The notes beneath the pieces were generated by a model. That model was not told where the DNA came from and made no database searches. It worked only from the letters and a program-made list of their open reading frames with translations. A stretch of 10,496 bases of DNA from an uncultured Oscillospiraceae bacterium (GTDB taxonomy: Bacteria; Bacillota; Clostridia; Oscillospirales; Oscillospiraceae), in the NCBI GenBank assembly GCA_900763995.1, contig CAAFMK010000116.1, forward strand, positions 1-10,496, read 5' to 3'. Position 1 is the stretch's first letter. Every line of letters starts with the position of its first letter. This document shows positions 1-6,368 of the stretch, piece by piece. The translations under genes were made by a program, and so were the position numbers.

Positions 1-9
1 AAAAGAAGG

Positions 10-15
10 TATAAT
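10..15 (+). promoter_or_regulatory. -10 box of probable rsmA promoter (its -35 lies outside the window)
   Basis: TATAAT is a perfect sigma-70/sigma-A -10 hexamer, 26 bases before the rsmA start codon. The matching -35 would lie before base 1, so only half of the promoter can be seen. Transcription would start near base 22, giving a short leader with the GGGAGG ribosome binding site at 28-33. An AT-rich match could be chance. Confidence 0.4.
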
Positions 16-41
16 AAATCAAACCAAGGGAGGCATACATC

Positions 42-899
42 ATGAACCTGTGTGACATTAACGAGATCAAAGCTTTGCTGGCCCGGCATGGCTTCCGCTT
101 TTCCAAATCCATGGGCCAGAACTTTTTGATTCAAAGCTGGGTGCCCCAGAACATTGCCGCCGCATCTGGGGCCCATGAGGGCTGCGGTGTGCTGGAGATC
201 GGCCCCGGTATCGGCCCTCTCACCACACAGCTGGCCCAGCTGGCTGGCAAGGTGGTCTGTGTGGAGCTGGACAAAGCTTTGCTCCCCATCCTGTCTGAGA
301 CCCTGTCTGGCCGGGACAATGTGGAGATCATCTCCGGGGATATTTTAAAAACTGACATCTCTGCTCTGGTTGCAGACCATTTCTCCCACCTCACCCCCAT
401 CGCCTGTGCCAATCTCCCCTATAATATCACCACCCCTGCCATTACAGCACTGATCGAAGCTGGCTGTTTCTCCTCTATCACAGTGATGATCCAGCGGGAG
501 GTGGCCAGACGGATCTGCGCGGCACCAGGGACAGGGGACTACGGGGCTTTCTCCGTCTACTGCCAGTACCACACCCAGACAGAGCTCCTTTTCGATGTCC
601 CCCCTGAGTGCTTTATTCCCGCCCCAAAGGTGACCTCCTCAGTTTTGCGTCTCACGCCAAAGCCCGCTCCGGAGAGCGTGGACGATGAGACCCACTTCTT
701 TAAGGTAGTGCGGGCCGCCTTTGCCCAGCGGAGAAAGACTCTGCTCAATGGGATGCACGCTGCATTTGGTTCACAGCTTTCAAAGGAGGAGCTGCTTGCT
801 CTGTTCCAGATGTGCGGCCTGCCCTCTGACATTCGTGGAGAGCGTCTCTCCATCGAAGAATTTGCTAAATTGTCCAAAGCCATCCGTAGTAAATTGTAA
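42..899 (+). CDS. rsmA: 16S rRNA (adenine(1518)-N(6)/adenine(1519)-N(6))-dimethyltransferase
   Basis: RsmA (KsgA) uses S-adenosylmethionine to dimethylate two adjacent adenines in the 3'-terminal helix of 16S rRNA during late 30S assembly in the cytoplasm. The 285-residue product has the usual family length. The sequence shows the N-terminal SMGQNFL substrate segment (23-29), SAM-binding motif I LEIGPGIGPLT (51-61), the acidic VELD end of strand 2 (74-77), the SGD motif (98-100), the catalytic NLPYNITTP motif (124-132), the QREVA segment (151-155) and the FIPAPKV motif (191-197). The ATG at 42 is preceded by GGGAGG with 8 bases between. It stands alone before pckA, which has its own promoter 28 bases after the rsmA stop. 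No clear terminator hairpin follows. Loss of this enzyme is classically associated with kasugamycin resistance. Identification is secure. Confidence 0.97.
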   Translation: MNLCDINEIKALLARHGFRFSKSMGQNFLIQSWVPQNIAAASGAHEGCGVLEIGPGIGPLTTQLAQLAGKVVCVELDKALLPILSETLSGRDNVEIISGDILKTDISALVADHFSHLTPIACANLPYNITTPAITALIEAGCFSSITVMIQREVARRICAAPGTGDYGAFSVYCQYHTQTELLFDVPPECFIPAPKVTSSVLRLTPKPAPESVDDETHFFKVVRAAFAQRRKTLLNGMHAAFGSQLSKEELLALFQMCGLPSDIRGERLSIEEFAKLSKAIRSKL

Positions 900-926
900 G
901 ATCATATCATTTTTATTGTTTTTCTA

Positions 927-955
927 TTGCCTTTCTCTTTTTTATGGAGTAAAAT
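927..955 (+). promoter_or_regulatory. pckA promoter
   Basis: TTGCCT (927-932, 4 of 6 to the -35 consensus) and TAAAAT (950-955, 5 of 6 to the -10 consensus) are separated by exactly 17 bases, in the AT-rich gap between rsmA and pckA. Transcription would begin near 962, leaving a leader of about 45 bases before the pckA start. Prediction is by consensus only. Confidence 0.55.
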
Positions 956-1006
956 ACTGGTATCTGGATGGGATCACTATCTCAATGATTCAAGGAGGAT
1001 TTTCGC

Positions 1007-2572
1007 ATGGAAACTTTTGGTCTGGACACCTTAGGCATTGTAAATCCCAGCGCTGTTTACCGCAATCCCTCCCCCGCCTTTTTGGTGGAGAAAGCATTGG
1101 CTCGTGGTGAGGGCAGACTGAGCGCCACTGGCGCACTGTGTGTGAACACCGGCAAGTACACTGGTCGTTCCCCTGATGACAAGTTTATTGTCGATTCCGC
1201 AGGTGTTCATGATGATATTGCCTGGGGTAAGGTCAATGTCCCCACCACCCAGGAAGTCTTTGATGCTCTGTATGAGAAGATGATCGCCTATCTGCAAAAC
1301 CGTGAGCTCTTCATTTTTGATGGTTTTGCTGGGGCTGACCCCAAGTATACCAAGGCATTCCGTGTGGTCAATGAGATGGCCTCACAAAACCTGTTTATCC
1401 ACCAGTTGCTGCTGCGCCCCACTGAGGAGCAGTTGGCCACCTATAAGCCCGACTTTACCATCATCGCTGCCCCCGGCTTCAAGTGCATCCCTGAGCGGGA
1501 TCATGTCCACTCTGAGGTAGCCATCATGATCGACTATGAGAGAAAGATGGTTCTGATCGCCGGCAGCCAGTACTCTGGTGAGATCAAAAAATCTGTGTTC
1601 TCTGTGATGAATTACCTGATGCCCAAGGAGGGTGTTTTCCCCATGCACTGCTCTGCCAACATCGGCGCAGATGGGGACTCCGCCATCTTCTTCGGCCTGT
1701 CCGGCACTGGCAAAACCACCCTGTCCGCCGACCCCAACCGCAAGCTCATCGGTGATGACGAGCACGGCTGGGCCGATGACTCTGTGTTCAACTTTGAGGG
1801 CGGCTGTTACGCCAAGTGCATCGACCTGACCGAGGAGCGTGAGCCCGAGATCTTCCGGGCCATCAAGTTCGGCTCTCTGGTGGAAAATGTAATTTTGGAT
1901 GATGAGACCCGTGAGCCTGACTATGCAGACGGCTCCCTGACTGAGAACACCCGTGTGGGCTACCCTGTGGATTATATTCCCAACGCCGCCATCCCCGGCA
2001 TCGGTTCCACACCCAAGACCGTTATCTTCCTGACTGCGGATGCCTATGGCGTGCTGCCCCCCATCTCCAAGCTGAATGAGAAGCAGGCCATGTACTACTT
2101 CGTGTCCGGCTTTACCTCCAAGCTGGCTGGTACAGAGCGGGGCATCACCTCCCCTGTGCCCACCTTCTCCACCTGCTTTGGTGCCCCCTTTATGCCTCTT
2201 GACCCCTCGGTCTATGCAAAGATGCTGGCTGAGAAGGTGGCAAAGTCCAGTGCCAATGTGTATCTGGTCAACACTGGCTGGAACGGCACTGGTGAGCGGA
2301 TGAAGCTGTCCTACACCCGCGCTATGGTCACCGCTGCCCTGAATGGCGATCTGCAGAATGTCGAGTTTGTGGAGGACCCCTACTTTGGTGTGTCCGTCCC
2401 CAAGACCTGCCCCAATGTGCCTGATGAGCTGATGATCCCCATCAACACATGGCAGGATAAGGCCGCCTATGAGACAAAGGCCAAGGAGCTTGCCAAGAGC
2501 TTTGTGGAAAACTTTAAGAAGTATACCCATATGCCCGCTGATGTGGTGGCTTCTGGCCCAAAGGCTGAGTAA
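1007..2572 (+). CDS. pckA: Phosphoenolpyruvate carboxykinase (ATP)
   Basis: This enzyme interconverts oxaloacetate + ATP with phosphoenolpyruvate + CO2 + ADP. In aerobes it serves gluconeogenesis; in fermentative gut anaerobes it often runs toward oxaloacetate. The 521-residue product matches the ATP-dependent family. Visible motifs are RSPDDKF (54-60, substrate arginine region), YSGEIKKSVF (189-198), MHCSANIG (213-220), the P-loop GLSGTGKTTL (230-239) and the metal/nucleotide-binding IGDDEHGW (248-255). The ATG at 1007 has AAGGAGGA at 992-999 with 7 bases between. It has a promoter at 927-955 and an intrinsic terminator at 2593-2619, so it looks monocistronic. A long open frame on the opposite strand (1382-2593) is a codon-bias shadow. 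The direction of flux cannot be read from sequence. Confidence 0.97.
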   Translation: METFGLDTLGIVNPSAVYRNPSPAFLVEKALARGEGRLSATGALCVNTGKYTGRSPDDKFIVDSAGVHDDIAWGKVNVPTTQEVFDALYEKMIAYLQNRELFIFDGFAGADPKYTKAFRVVNEMASQNLFIHQLLLRPTEEQLATYKPDFTIIAAPGFKCIPERDHVHSEVAIMIDYERKMVLIAGSQYSGEIKKSVFSVMNYLMPKEGVFPMHCSANIGADGDSAIFFGLSGTGKTTLSADPNRKLIGDDEHGWADDSVFNFEGGCYAKCIDLTEEREPEIFRAIKFGSLVENVILDDETREPDYADGSLTENTRVGYPVDYIPNAAIPGIGSTPKTVIFLTADAYGVLPPISKLNEKQAMYYFVSGFTSKLAGTERGITSPVPTFSTCFGAPFMPLDPSVYAKMLAEKVAKSSANVYLVNTGWNGTGERMKLSYTRAMVTAALNGDLQNVEFVEDPYFGVSVPKTCPNVPDELMIPINTWQDKAAYETKAKELAKSFVENFKKYTHMPADVVASGPKAE

Positions 2573-2592
2573 TTTTTCCCATATAAACAGCA

Positions 2593-2619
2593 CCGCGCCC
2601 CAACCAGGGCGCGGTTTTT
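2593..2619 (+). terminator. Intrinsic terminator of pckA
   Basis: A perfect 8-bp GC-only stem, CCGCGCCC (2593-2600) with GGGCGCGG (2607-2614), encloses the 6-base loop CAACCA and is followed directly by TTTTT (2615-2619). It starts 21 bases after the pckA stop codon. This is a textbook Rho-independent terminator. Confidence 0.92.
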
Positions 2620-2681
2620 ATACCCCATAGGTTTCAGCCGCTGGGTTTGACAAACACAGAAAAATTTGAGGTGACTGGAAA

Positions 2682-3350
2682 ATGCAGGAAAGACAGATGT
2701 CGGAGTCTTTGCCTGTCGGCTTTCTTTTGGCGCTGGCGGGTGGAATTTTAGATTCCTACAGCTATTTAAACCGTGGTCAGGTCTTTGCCACTGCTGAGAC
2801 AGGTAATCTTGTCCTTTTGGGGATCCAGATGGCCCACAGACACTGGAGTGGTGCGCTGCACTACCTGCTCCCCATTCTGGCCTTTGTTGCTGGCGTATTG
2901 ACCGCGGAGCTGATCCGCCGATTCCTTGGTTCAAGCGCTGGAAGGATCCATTGGCGTCAGCCAGTTCTGTTGGCAGAGTGTGTGGTGCTGGCCATTGTAT
3001 CCCTGCTCCCCCTTGGGGGGTGGGACCCCCTGGCCAATGTGCTTATCTCCTTCACCAGTGCCATTCAAATTGAGAGCTTTCGCCGATTCCACGACTGCCC
3101 CTGTGCCACCACCATGTGTACTGGAAATCTCCGCAGCGGCACAGAACAACTCTTCCGTTTCCTCACTGGGGCATCTGGCCCAATCTCCCTTCAAAAATCT
3201 CTGGTGTACTATGGTCTGATCCTGTCATTTGTGGCGGGTGCTATCATTAGTGCATTGTTTACGCCCATTTTGCACCAGTGGACAGTCCTGTGTGCCTGTC
3301 TCCCTCTGCTCAGTGCCTTTTTCCTGATGGTGGACGACACAGCACACTAA
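2682..3350 (+). CDS. YoaK/DUF1275-family membrane protein
   Basis: This is a 222-residue polytopic inner-membrane protein of the DUF1275 (YoaK) family, whose molecular function is not established. The family hallmark is seen near the N-terminus: a GGILDSYSYL segment (20-29) followed by VFATAETGNLVLLG (34-47). Hydrophobic stretches suggest about six membrane spans, around residues 12-30, 60-80, 92-112, 115-130, 174-194 and 198-217. The ATG at 2682 is supported by GAGGTG (2668-2673), 8 bases upstream; a second Met at residue 6 has no better site. It follows the pckA terminator and converges on folT, sharing the 3361-3406 hairpin. A perfect TTGACA at 2647 has no fitting -10, so its promoter is unresolved. 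No substrate or role in folate metabolism is implied by the context. Confidence 0.85.
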   Translation: MQERQMSESLPVGFLLALAGGILDSYSYLNRGQVFATAETGNLVLLGIQMAHRHWSGALHYLLPILAFVAGVLTAELIRRFLGSSAGRIHWRQPVLLAECVVLAIVSLLPLGGWDPLANVLISFTSAIQIESFRRFHDCPCATTMCTGNLRSGTEQLFRFLTGASGPISLQKSLVYYGLILSFVAGAIISALFTPILHQWTVLCACLPLLSAFFLMVDDTAH

Positions 3351-3360
3351 AACTACACCG

Positions 3361-3406
3361 AAAAAATATCTCCACATTTCTCTGCTGAAATGTGGAGATA
3401 TTTTTT
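3361..3406. terminator. Bidirectional intrinsic terminator (DUF1275 gene / folT)
   Basis: A perfect 20-bp inverted repeat runs from 3361-3380 to 3387-3406 around a 6-base loop TCTGCT. The arms end in an A6 run on the left and a T6 run on the right, so either strand's transcript makes a stem followed by U's. It lies between two convergent genes; its right arm overlaps the folT stop codon (3405-3407) by two bases. Confidence 0.92.
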
Positions 3407-3965
3407 AGTTGTTGCTGACCAGCATTCCACGGCGGGTCATGGGCTCCACCAGCATCATATGCATGGCTGTAATACCCACACTCTCAATGGGGATCATGAT
3501 GAAGTTCTTCACCACACGACCGGGCAGCAGTGCCCAAAAGCCCTTGTCCAACATAATAGCCAGATTCAGAGTACCCAGACCAATATAGACAAACACATCC
3601 ACGATGACCACTGCCAGTACAATGCGTAAAATTCTTTTCTGGCGGCTCCAGTTGGCCCCAGCCTTTTCGTGCAGAAACAGACCATAGACCAGACCAGCAC
3701 AGCCTGTCACAATGGTAAAACCATACCAGGGCGGACCTCCGGTGGGGAACAGTGTGGCCCCCAAAAAGTCAGCTACAGCGGCTACGATTGTACCATAGAC
3801 CGGCCCATAGAGGATACCAGCCATAGCCAGAGGCAAAAAGCCCAGGCTGATTCGCTGCACTGGGGTCTGAATGGAGCAAAAACGCACCAGAACGATCTGA
3901 ATGGCAACCAGCATGGCACAGGTCACCATTGTCATAAGCTGTTTTTTTGATGCGGATTGATTCAT
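3405..3965 (-). CDS. folT: Folate-family ECF transporter S component (FolT)
   Basis: FolT is the substrate-binding membrane subunit of an energy-coupling-factor importer. It captures folate or its derivatives and docks on a shared EcfA/EcfA'/EcfT module, which must be encoded outside this window. The 186-residue product has the family's features: a short basic N-terminus, an aliphatic first helix ending in the conserved arginine (R28), the RISLGFLPLAMAGILYGP segment (38-55), VAAVADFLGATLFP (61-74) and the late GRVVKNFIMIPIE segment (149-161). About six membrane helices are expected. The ATG at 3965 has AAAGGAG with 9 bases between. A THF riboswitch and an SD-masking sequence lie in its 194-base leader, and folC is directly upstream, which supports folate rather than another vitamin. 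It ends in the bidirectional terminator. Confidence 0.9.
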   Translation of the reverse strand: MNQSASKKQLMTMVTCAMLVAIQIVLVRFCSIQTPVQRISLGFLPLAMAGILYGPVYGTIVAAVADFLGATLFPTGGPPWYGFTIVTGCAGLVYGLFLHEKAGANWSRQKRILRIVLAVVIVDVFVYIGLGTLNLAIMLDKGFWALLPGRVVKNFIMIPIESVGITAMHMMLVEPMTRRGMLVSNN

Positions 3966-3972
3966 CGTGTTA

Positions 3973-4035
3973 TCTCCTTTTTGGCATCAAGCAATTTCAT
4001 ACTTTTTCTTCTTTCTTCTGTTGCCGCAAAGGAGA
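3973..4035 (-). promoter_or_regulatory. Candidate SD-masking expression platform of the folT riboswitch
   Basis: On the minus strand, TCTCCTTT (4035-4028), just 3' of the aptamer, is a perfect 8-base complement of AAAGGAGA (3980-3973), which contains the folT Shine-Dalgarno sequence. Pairing the two would hide the ribosome binding site. No GC-rich stem with a U-tract is seen between aptamer and start codon, so control looks translational. The loop would be 47 bases long. The mechanism is inferred. Confidence 0.5.
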
Positions 4036-4046
4036 ATCCTCTGACG

Positions 4047-4143
4047 ACAGCGGAAGCGGAACAACCATCGCAATCGACGATACAATTTTCGTTCAGCGGC
4101 AACTTCCCATCCACTGACACTTTACGCGGTGTTCCTATTCTGT
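4047..4143 (-). promoter_or_regulatory. Tetrahydrofolate (class I THF) riboswitch aptamer upstream of folT
   Basis: Read on the minus strand, this leader carries the THF aptamer layout. Outer helix: ACAG (4143-4140) with CTGT (4050-4047). Second helix: GGAACA (4135-4130) with TGTTCC (4063-4058). Conserved GCGTAAAGTG follows at 4127-4118. A stem CAGTGG (4116-4111) with CCGCTG (4099-4094) carries the loop ATGGGAAGTTG, then GAACGAA. The 3' joining segment is GCTTCCGCT. Loop GGAAG (4107-4103) can pair with CTTCC (4056-4052), matching the class's loop-to-J2/1 pseudoknot. THF riboswitches are known upstream of folT and folate synthesis genes in Firmicutes and turn them off when reduced folate is high. 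The aptamer begins 17 bases after the folC stop with no terminator between, so it may sit inside a folC-folT transcript. Confidence 0.9.
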
Positions 4144-4159
4144 TACAATCGGCCAGCTC

Positions 4160-5425
4160 TCAGCACAGCCCAAGCAGGTGGCGCAGCTCTCCCGTCATAT
4201 ACAGGGAGCCGCAGGCGCAAATCACATCCTCTGGGCCGCACTGGGCCAGAATGGTCTCCAGCCCCTCTTTGACGCTGCTGCAAGGGGTGGCCTGCGCCCC
4301 CCGCTGCTCCAAAAAGCTGGCCAGATTCTGGGCGGACAGGGCCCGTGGACTGTCCGGGGTCAGGGTGACAAAGCTGTGTGCAATGGGCAGGATCTTGCCC
4401 ATCATGTCGGGGTAATCCTTATCCCCCATCACACCCACCAGGAAGTGGATCTTCTTCCCTGGGTACAGCTGGGCCATGCTGTCTGCAATGGCATCCATAC
4501 ACTGGGGATTGTGTCCACCATCCAGCACCACATCAGGACTGCGGTGGGCCAGCTCCATACGGCCAGGCCAGACGGACATTGACAGTCCATCCTTGAGTGC
4601 ATCCTGTGGAATGTTCCAGCCGCCCCGGCGCAGGGCCTCCACCACCTCAATGGCGGTGGAGGCATTGCAGACCTGGTAGGAGCCCACCATAGGGATATGG
4701 TACTCCTGCCCACGGTAGTGGAAAAACTGTCCCTCTCGGCTGACCTGATCCACCTGAATGGACTCCAGATCGGTGATGGTCAACTCCACCCCCAGCTCCT
4801 GGCACACCTGGGCCACCAGCTCCTCCACCTCTGCACTCTGGTGATAGAGGACGGCCCGGCTTCCAGCTTTGATGATTCCAGACTTTTCCTTGGCAATGAG
4901 GGCCAGCGTATCTCCCAGCTGATCGGTGTGCTCCAGACCAAGATTGGTCATCACTGCGACCTCTGGAGCTGGAATGATGTTGGTGGAGTCCAAGCGACCG
5001 CCCAGACCAACCTCCAGCACCACCAGATCACAGCCCTGCTCCTGAAAGTAGAGCATAGCCACAGCGGTCATCAGCTCAAACTCAGTGGCGGGGTCATCCA
5101 TATCCTGTGCCGCATCCAGCACCCGCTGGGTGATCCGGCCCAGATCGTCATCGGAGATGGGCTGGCGGTTCACCTGGAACCGCTCCCCGAAGTGCCACAG
5201 GTGGGGAGAGGTATAAAGTCCTGTTTTCAGCCCCGCCCGCTGTAGTACACTGGACACCATAGATGCTGTAGAGCCCTTTCCGTTTGTCCCGGTGATGTGG
5301 ACAAACTTCAACCCCATATGGGGGTCGTCCAGCCGTTTTAACAGCTCTCTGGTGCGGTCCAGGCCTGGGGGACGACCGATCCAGGCCTGTTCATGGATTT
5401 TCTGTTCTGCTTCCTGGGCAGTCAT
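4160..5425 (-). CDS. folC: Bifunctional folylpolyglutamate synthase / dihydrofolate synthase
   Basis: FolC adds glutamate to dihydropteroate and/or lengthens the polyglutamate tail of reduced folates, using ATP. The tails keep folates in the cytoplasm and make them good cofactors. The 421-residue product has the Mur-ligase-like fold signatures: P-loop HITGTNGKGST (43-53), TGLYTSPHL (68-76), EVGLGGRLDSTN (138-149), GLEHTDQLGDTLALIAKEKSGI (163-184), WPGRME (286-291) and VLDGGHNP (300-307) opening the C-terminal domain. The ATG at 5425 is set by GGAGG with 8 bases between. It lies 89 bases after hutD and 16 bases before the folT riboswitch, so hutD-folC-folT looks like one folate-responsive operon. 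Whether it has both activities or only one cannot be told from motifs alone. Confidence 0.96.
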   Translation of the reverse strand: MTAQEAEQKIHEQAWIGRPPGLDRTRELLKRLDDPHMGLKFVHITGTNGKGSTASMVSSVLQRAGLKTGLYTSPHLWHFGERFQVNRQPISDDDLGRITQRVLDAAQDMDDPATEFELMTAVAMLYFQEQGCDLVVLEVGLGGRLDSTNIIPAPEVAVMTNLGLEHTDQLGDTLALIAKEKSGIIKAGSRAVLYHQSAEVEELVAQVCQELGVELTITDLESIQVDQVSREGQFFHYRGQEYHIPMVGSYQVCNASTAIEVVEALRRGGWNIPQDALKDGLSMSVWPGRMELAHRSPDVVLDGGHNPQCMDAIADSMAQLYPGKKIHFLVGVMGDKDYPDMMGKILPIAHSFVTLTPDSPRALSAQNLASFLEQRGAQATPCSSVKEGLETILAQCGPEDVICACGSLYMTGELRHLLGLC

Positions 5426-5514
5426 GACCTGCGCCTCCTGTCATATTGTCAAATTGCTCTCAGGCCACTGGCCCGTTAAGGGCCTTTGCCCTGTGGATGA
5501 TGGGTGCTCTTCCC

Positions 5515-6108
5515 TCAGCCAAAGTAGATGGCCGCTGCCAGCAGGGCTGCGCCCTCATTGGTTTTCAGTTCAACGGGGCTGTTGTCCGCCTGTTCGCACA
5601 GCAGCAGCTGGCCAGCCTGTGCAGTGACATTCCCCACACTCACATCACCCTTTGCACAGTAGATAGCCAGGGTACAGTTGGGGTGGTTCTGCGGGGCAGG
5701 GATGGGGGCAGACCAGGACAGCTTTGTCCCCTTGTCCATAGTCAGGTTCTGGGCTGAACCGTCACAGGCACTCTTGCGCATCATCAGGTTATAGTCTGTA
5801 CACTTGCCCCAGGATTCCACAGGAACTCCCCCATCAAAGGAGCACACATGGAGGGGAGCCAGCGAGAATTTCTCCCCATCCCCAATTTTCATGGACAGCT
5901 CTCCATCCAAAATGGAGATCAGGCGGTTATAGTCGGGCAGGGGGGTAAAATCTGAGTGCTCCAGCTCCACCTTGGCAGAGCTCAGCCGCCAGAGAAAGTC
6001 CCGGTCTGCGTAGACCTCCTCCTTTGGGGCAATAGCCAGCTGGGTGGTGGTACCACCAGACCAGAGGGTGGTCACATACTGCTCCTGTGTCAACAAAGTC
6101 CATTCCAT
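5515..6108 (-). CDS. hutD: HutD/Ves-family protein
   Basis: HutD is a small cytoplasmic bicupin-like protein found in many histidine-utilisation loci; it is not known to be an enzyme and has been discussed as a modulator of histidine breakdown. Family motifs are clear: WSGGTTTQLAI (16-26, usually W.NGGG.T), FLWRLSSAKVELEHSDFTPL (38-57), the YNRLISILDGE segment (60-70) and FDGGVPVESWGKCTDYNLMM (91-110). I place the start at the ATG at 6108 (197 residues), because AAAGGA lies 10 bases upstream and family proteins begin just before this point. An in-frame ATG at 6138 adds ten residues but has no ribosome binding site. It sits directly behind a THF riboswitch and terminator and is followed by folC. 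The hutH, hutU and hutI genes are not in the window. Confidence 0.85.
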   Translation of the reverse strand: MEWTLLTQEQYVTTLWSGGTTTQLAIAPKEEVYADRDFLWRLSSAKVELEHSDFTPLPDYNRLISILDGELSMKIGDGEKFSLAPLHVCSFDGGVPVESWGKCTDYNLMMRKSACDGSAQNLTMDKGTKLSWSAPIPAPQNHPNCTLAIYCAKGDVSVGNVTAQAGQLLLCEQADNSPVELKTNEGAALLAAAIYFG

Positions 6109-6151
6109 ACAGGACACATCCTTTCCATTTGCATACATATCACAGCGCTAT

Positions 6152-6198
6152 AAAACGCAAAATACCCCCTTTGCCACGGCACTGCCATGCAAAGAGGG
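6152..6198 (-). terminator. Riboswitch-controlled intrinsic terminator in the hutD leader, with candidate antiterminator
   Basis: On the minus strand CCCTCTTTG (6198-6190) pairs with CAAAGGGGG (6173-6165). Above a bulged G, CATGGC (6189-6184) pairs with GCCGTG (6180-6175) around an AGT loop. The stem is followed by TATTTTGCGTTTT. A competing helix, CTGCCA (6214-6209) with TGGCAG (6187-6182) helped by AGGG (6208-6205) with CCCT (6198-6195), would break this terminator. Its 5' strand shares CTG with the aptamer's closing helix. Ligand binding should therefore favour termination, an OFF switch. Confidence 0.8.
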
Positions 6199-6211
6199 CG
6201 TTCTCCCTTGG

Positions 6212-6300
6212 CAGCGGAGGGGGTTACAGCAACGCGGATACATCCTTCGTCCACCGGCAACTTCCCATCCGGAGGCACTTGACGCGCGAAACCTACTCTG
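6212..6300 (-). promoter_or_regulatory. Tetrahydrofolate (class I THF) riboswitch aptamer upstream of hutD-folC
   Basis: The minus strand shows the same aptamer plan as the folT leader. A short closing helix pairs CAG (6300-6298) with CTG (6214-6212), then AGTA. GGTT (6293-6290) pairs with AACC (6225-6222). Conserved GCGTCAAGTG follows at 6285-6276. The stem CCTCCGG (6275-6269) with CCGGTGG (6257-6251) carries ATGGGAAGTTG, a loop identical to the one in the folT leader. Then come GACGAAG and the joining segment CCTCCGCT. The loop-to-joining pseudoknot is 4 of 5 pairs here. It lies between the fchA terminator and a hutD leader terminator, so it belongs to hutD and the genes behind it. No convincing promoter is seen upstream, apart from the AT-rich stretch around 6306-6315. 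Confidence 0.88.
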
Positions 6301-6318
6301 TCGGGTTTTTATTCAGTT

Positions 6319-6354
6319 AAAACTCCCTGTGAGAGGGCAGAGCCCTCTCACAGG
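6319..6354 (-). terminator. Intrinsic terminator after fchA
   Basis: CCTGTGAGAGGGC (6326-6338) and GCCCTCTCACAGG (6342-6354) form a perfect 13-bp inverted repeat with a 3-base loop. On the minus strand it is followed by GAGTTTT, a weak U-run offset by three bases. It lies 14 bases past the fchA stop and would end the gltS-ftcD-fchA transcript before the hutD leader. The short U-run means some read-through is possible. Confidence 0.7.
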
Positions 6355-6368
6355 AAAAACTGTATTTC

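Noticed and set aside
1382..2593. 403-residue minus-strand frame opposite pckA
   Set aside because: It lies inside a secure pckA, runs into the pckA terminator region and has a shadow-like composition rich in Gly, His and Val.
2647..2652. Perfect TTGACA upstream of the DUF1275 gene
   Set aside because: No -10-like hexamer lies 16-18 bases downstream before the ribosome binding site, so it is not called a promoter.
4028..4070. An intrinsic terminator in the folT leader
   Set aside because: No GC-rich stem with a U-run can be formed between the aptamer and the folT start; the nearby sequence is purine-rich on the transcribed strand.
5449..5454. TTGACA on the minus strand just before folC
   Set aside because: It is only about 23 bases from the folC start and no -10 sequence follows; it does not make a usable promoter.
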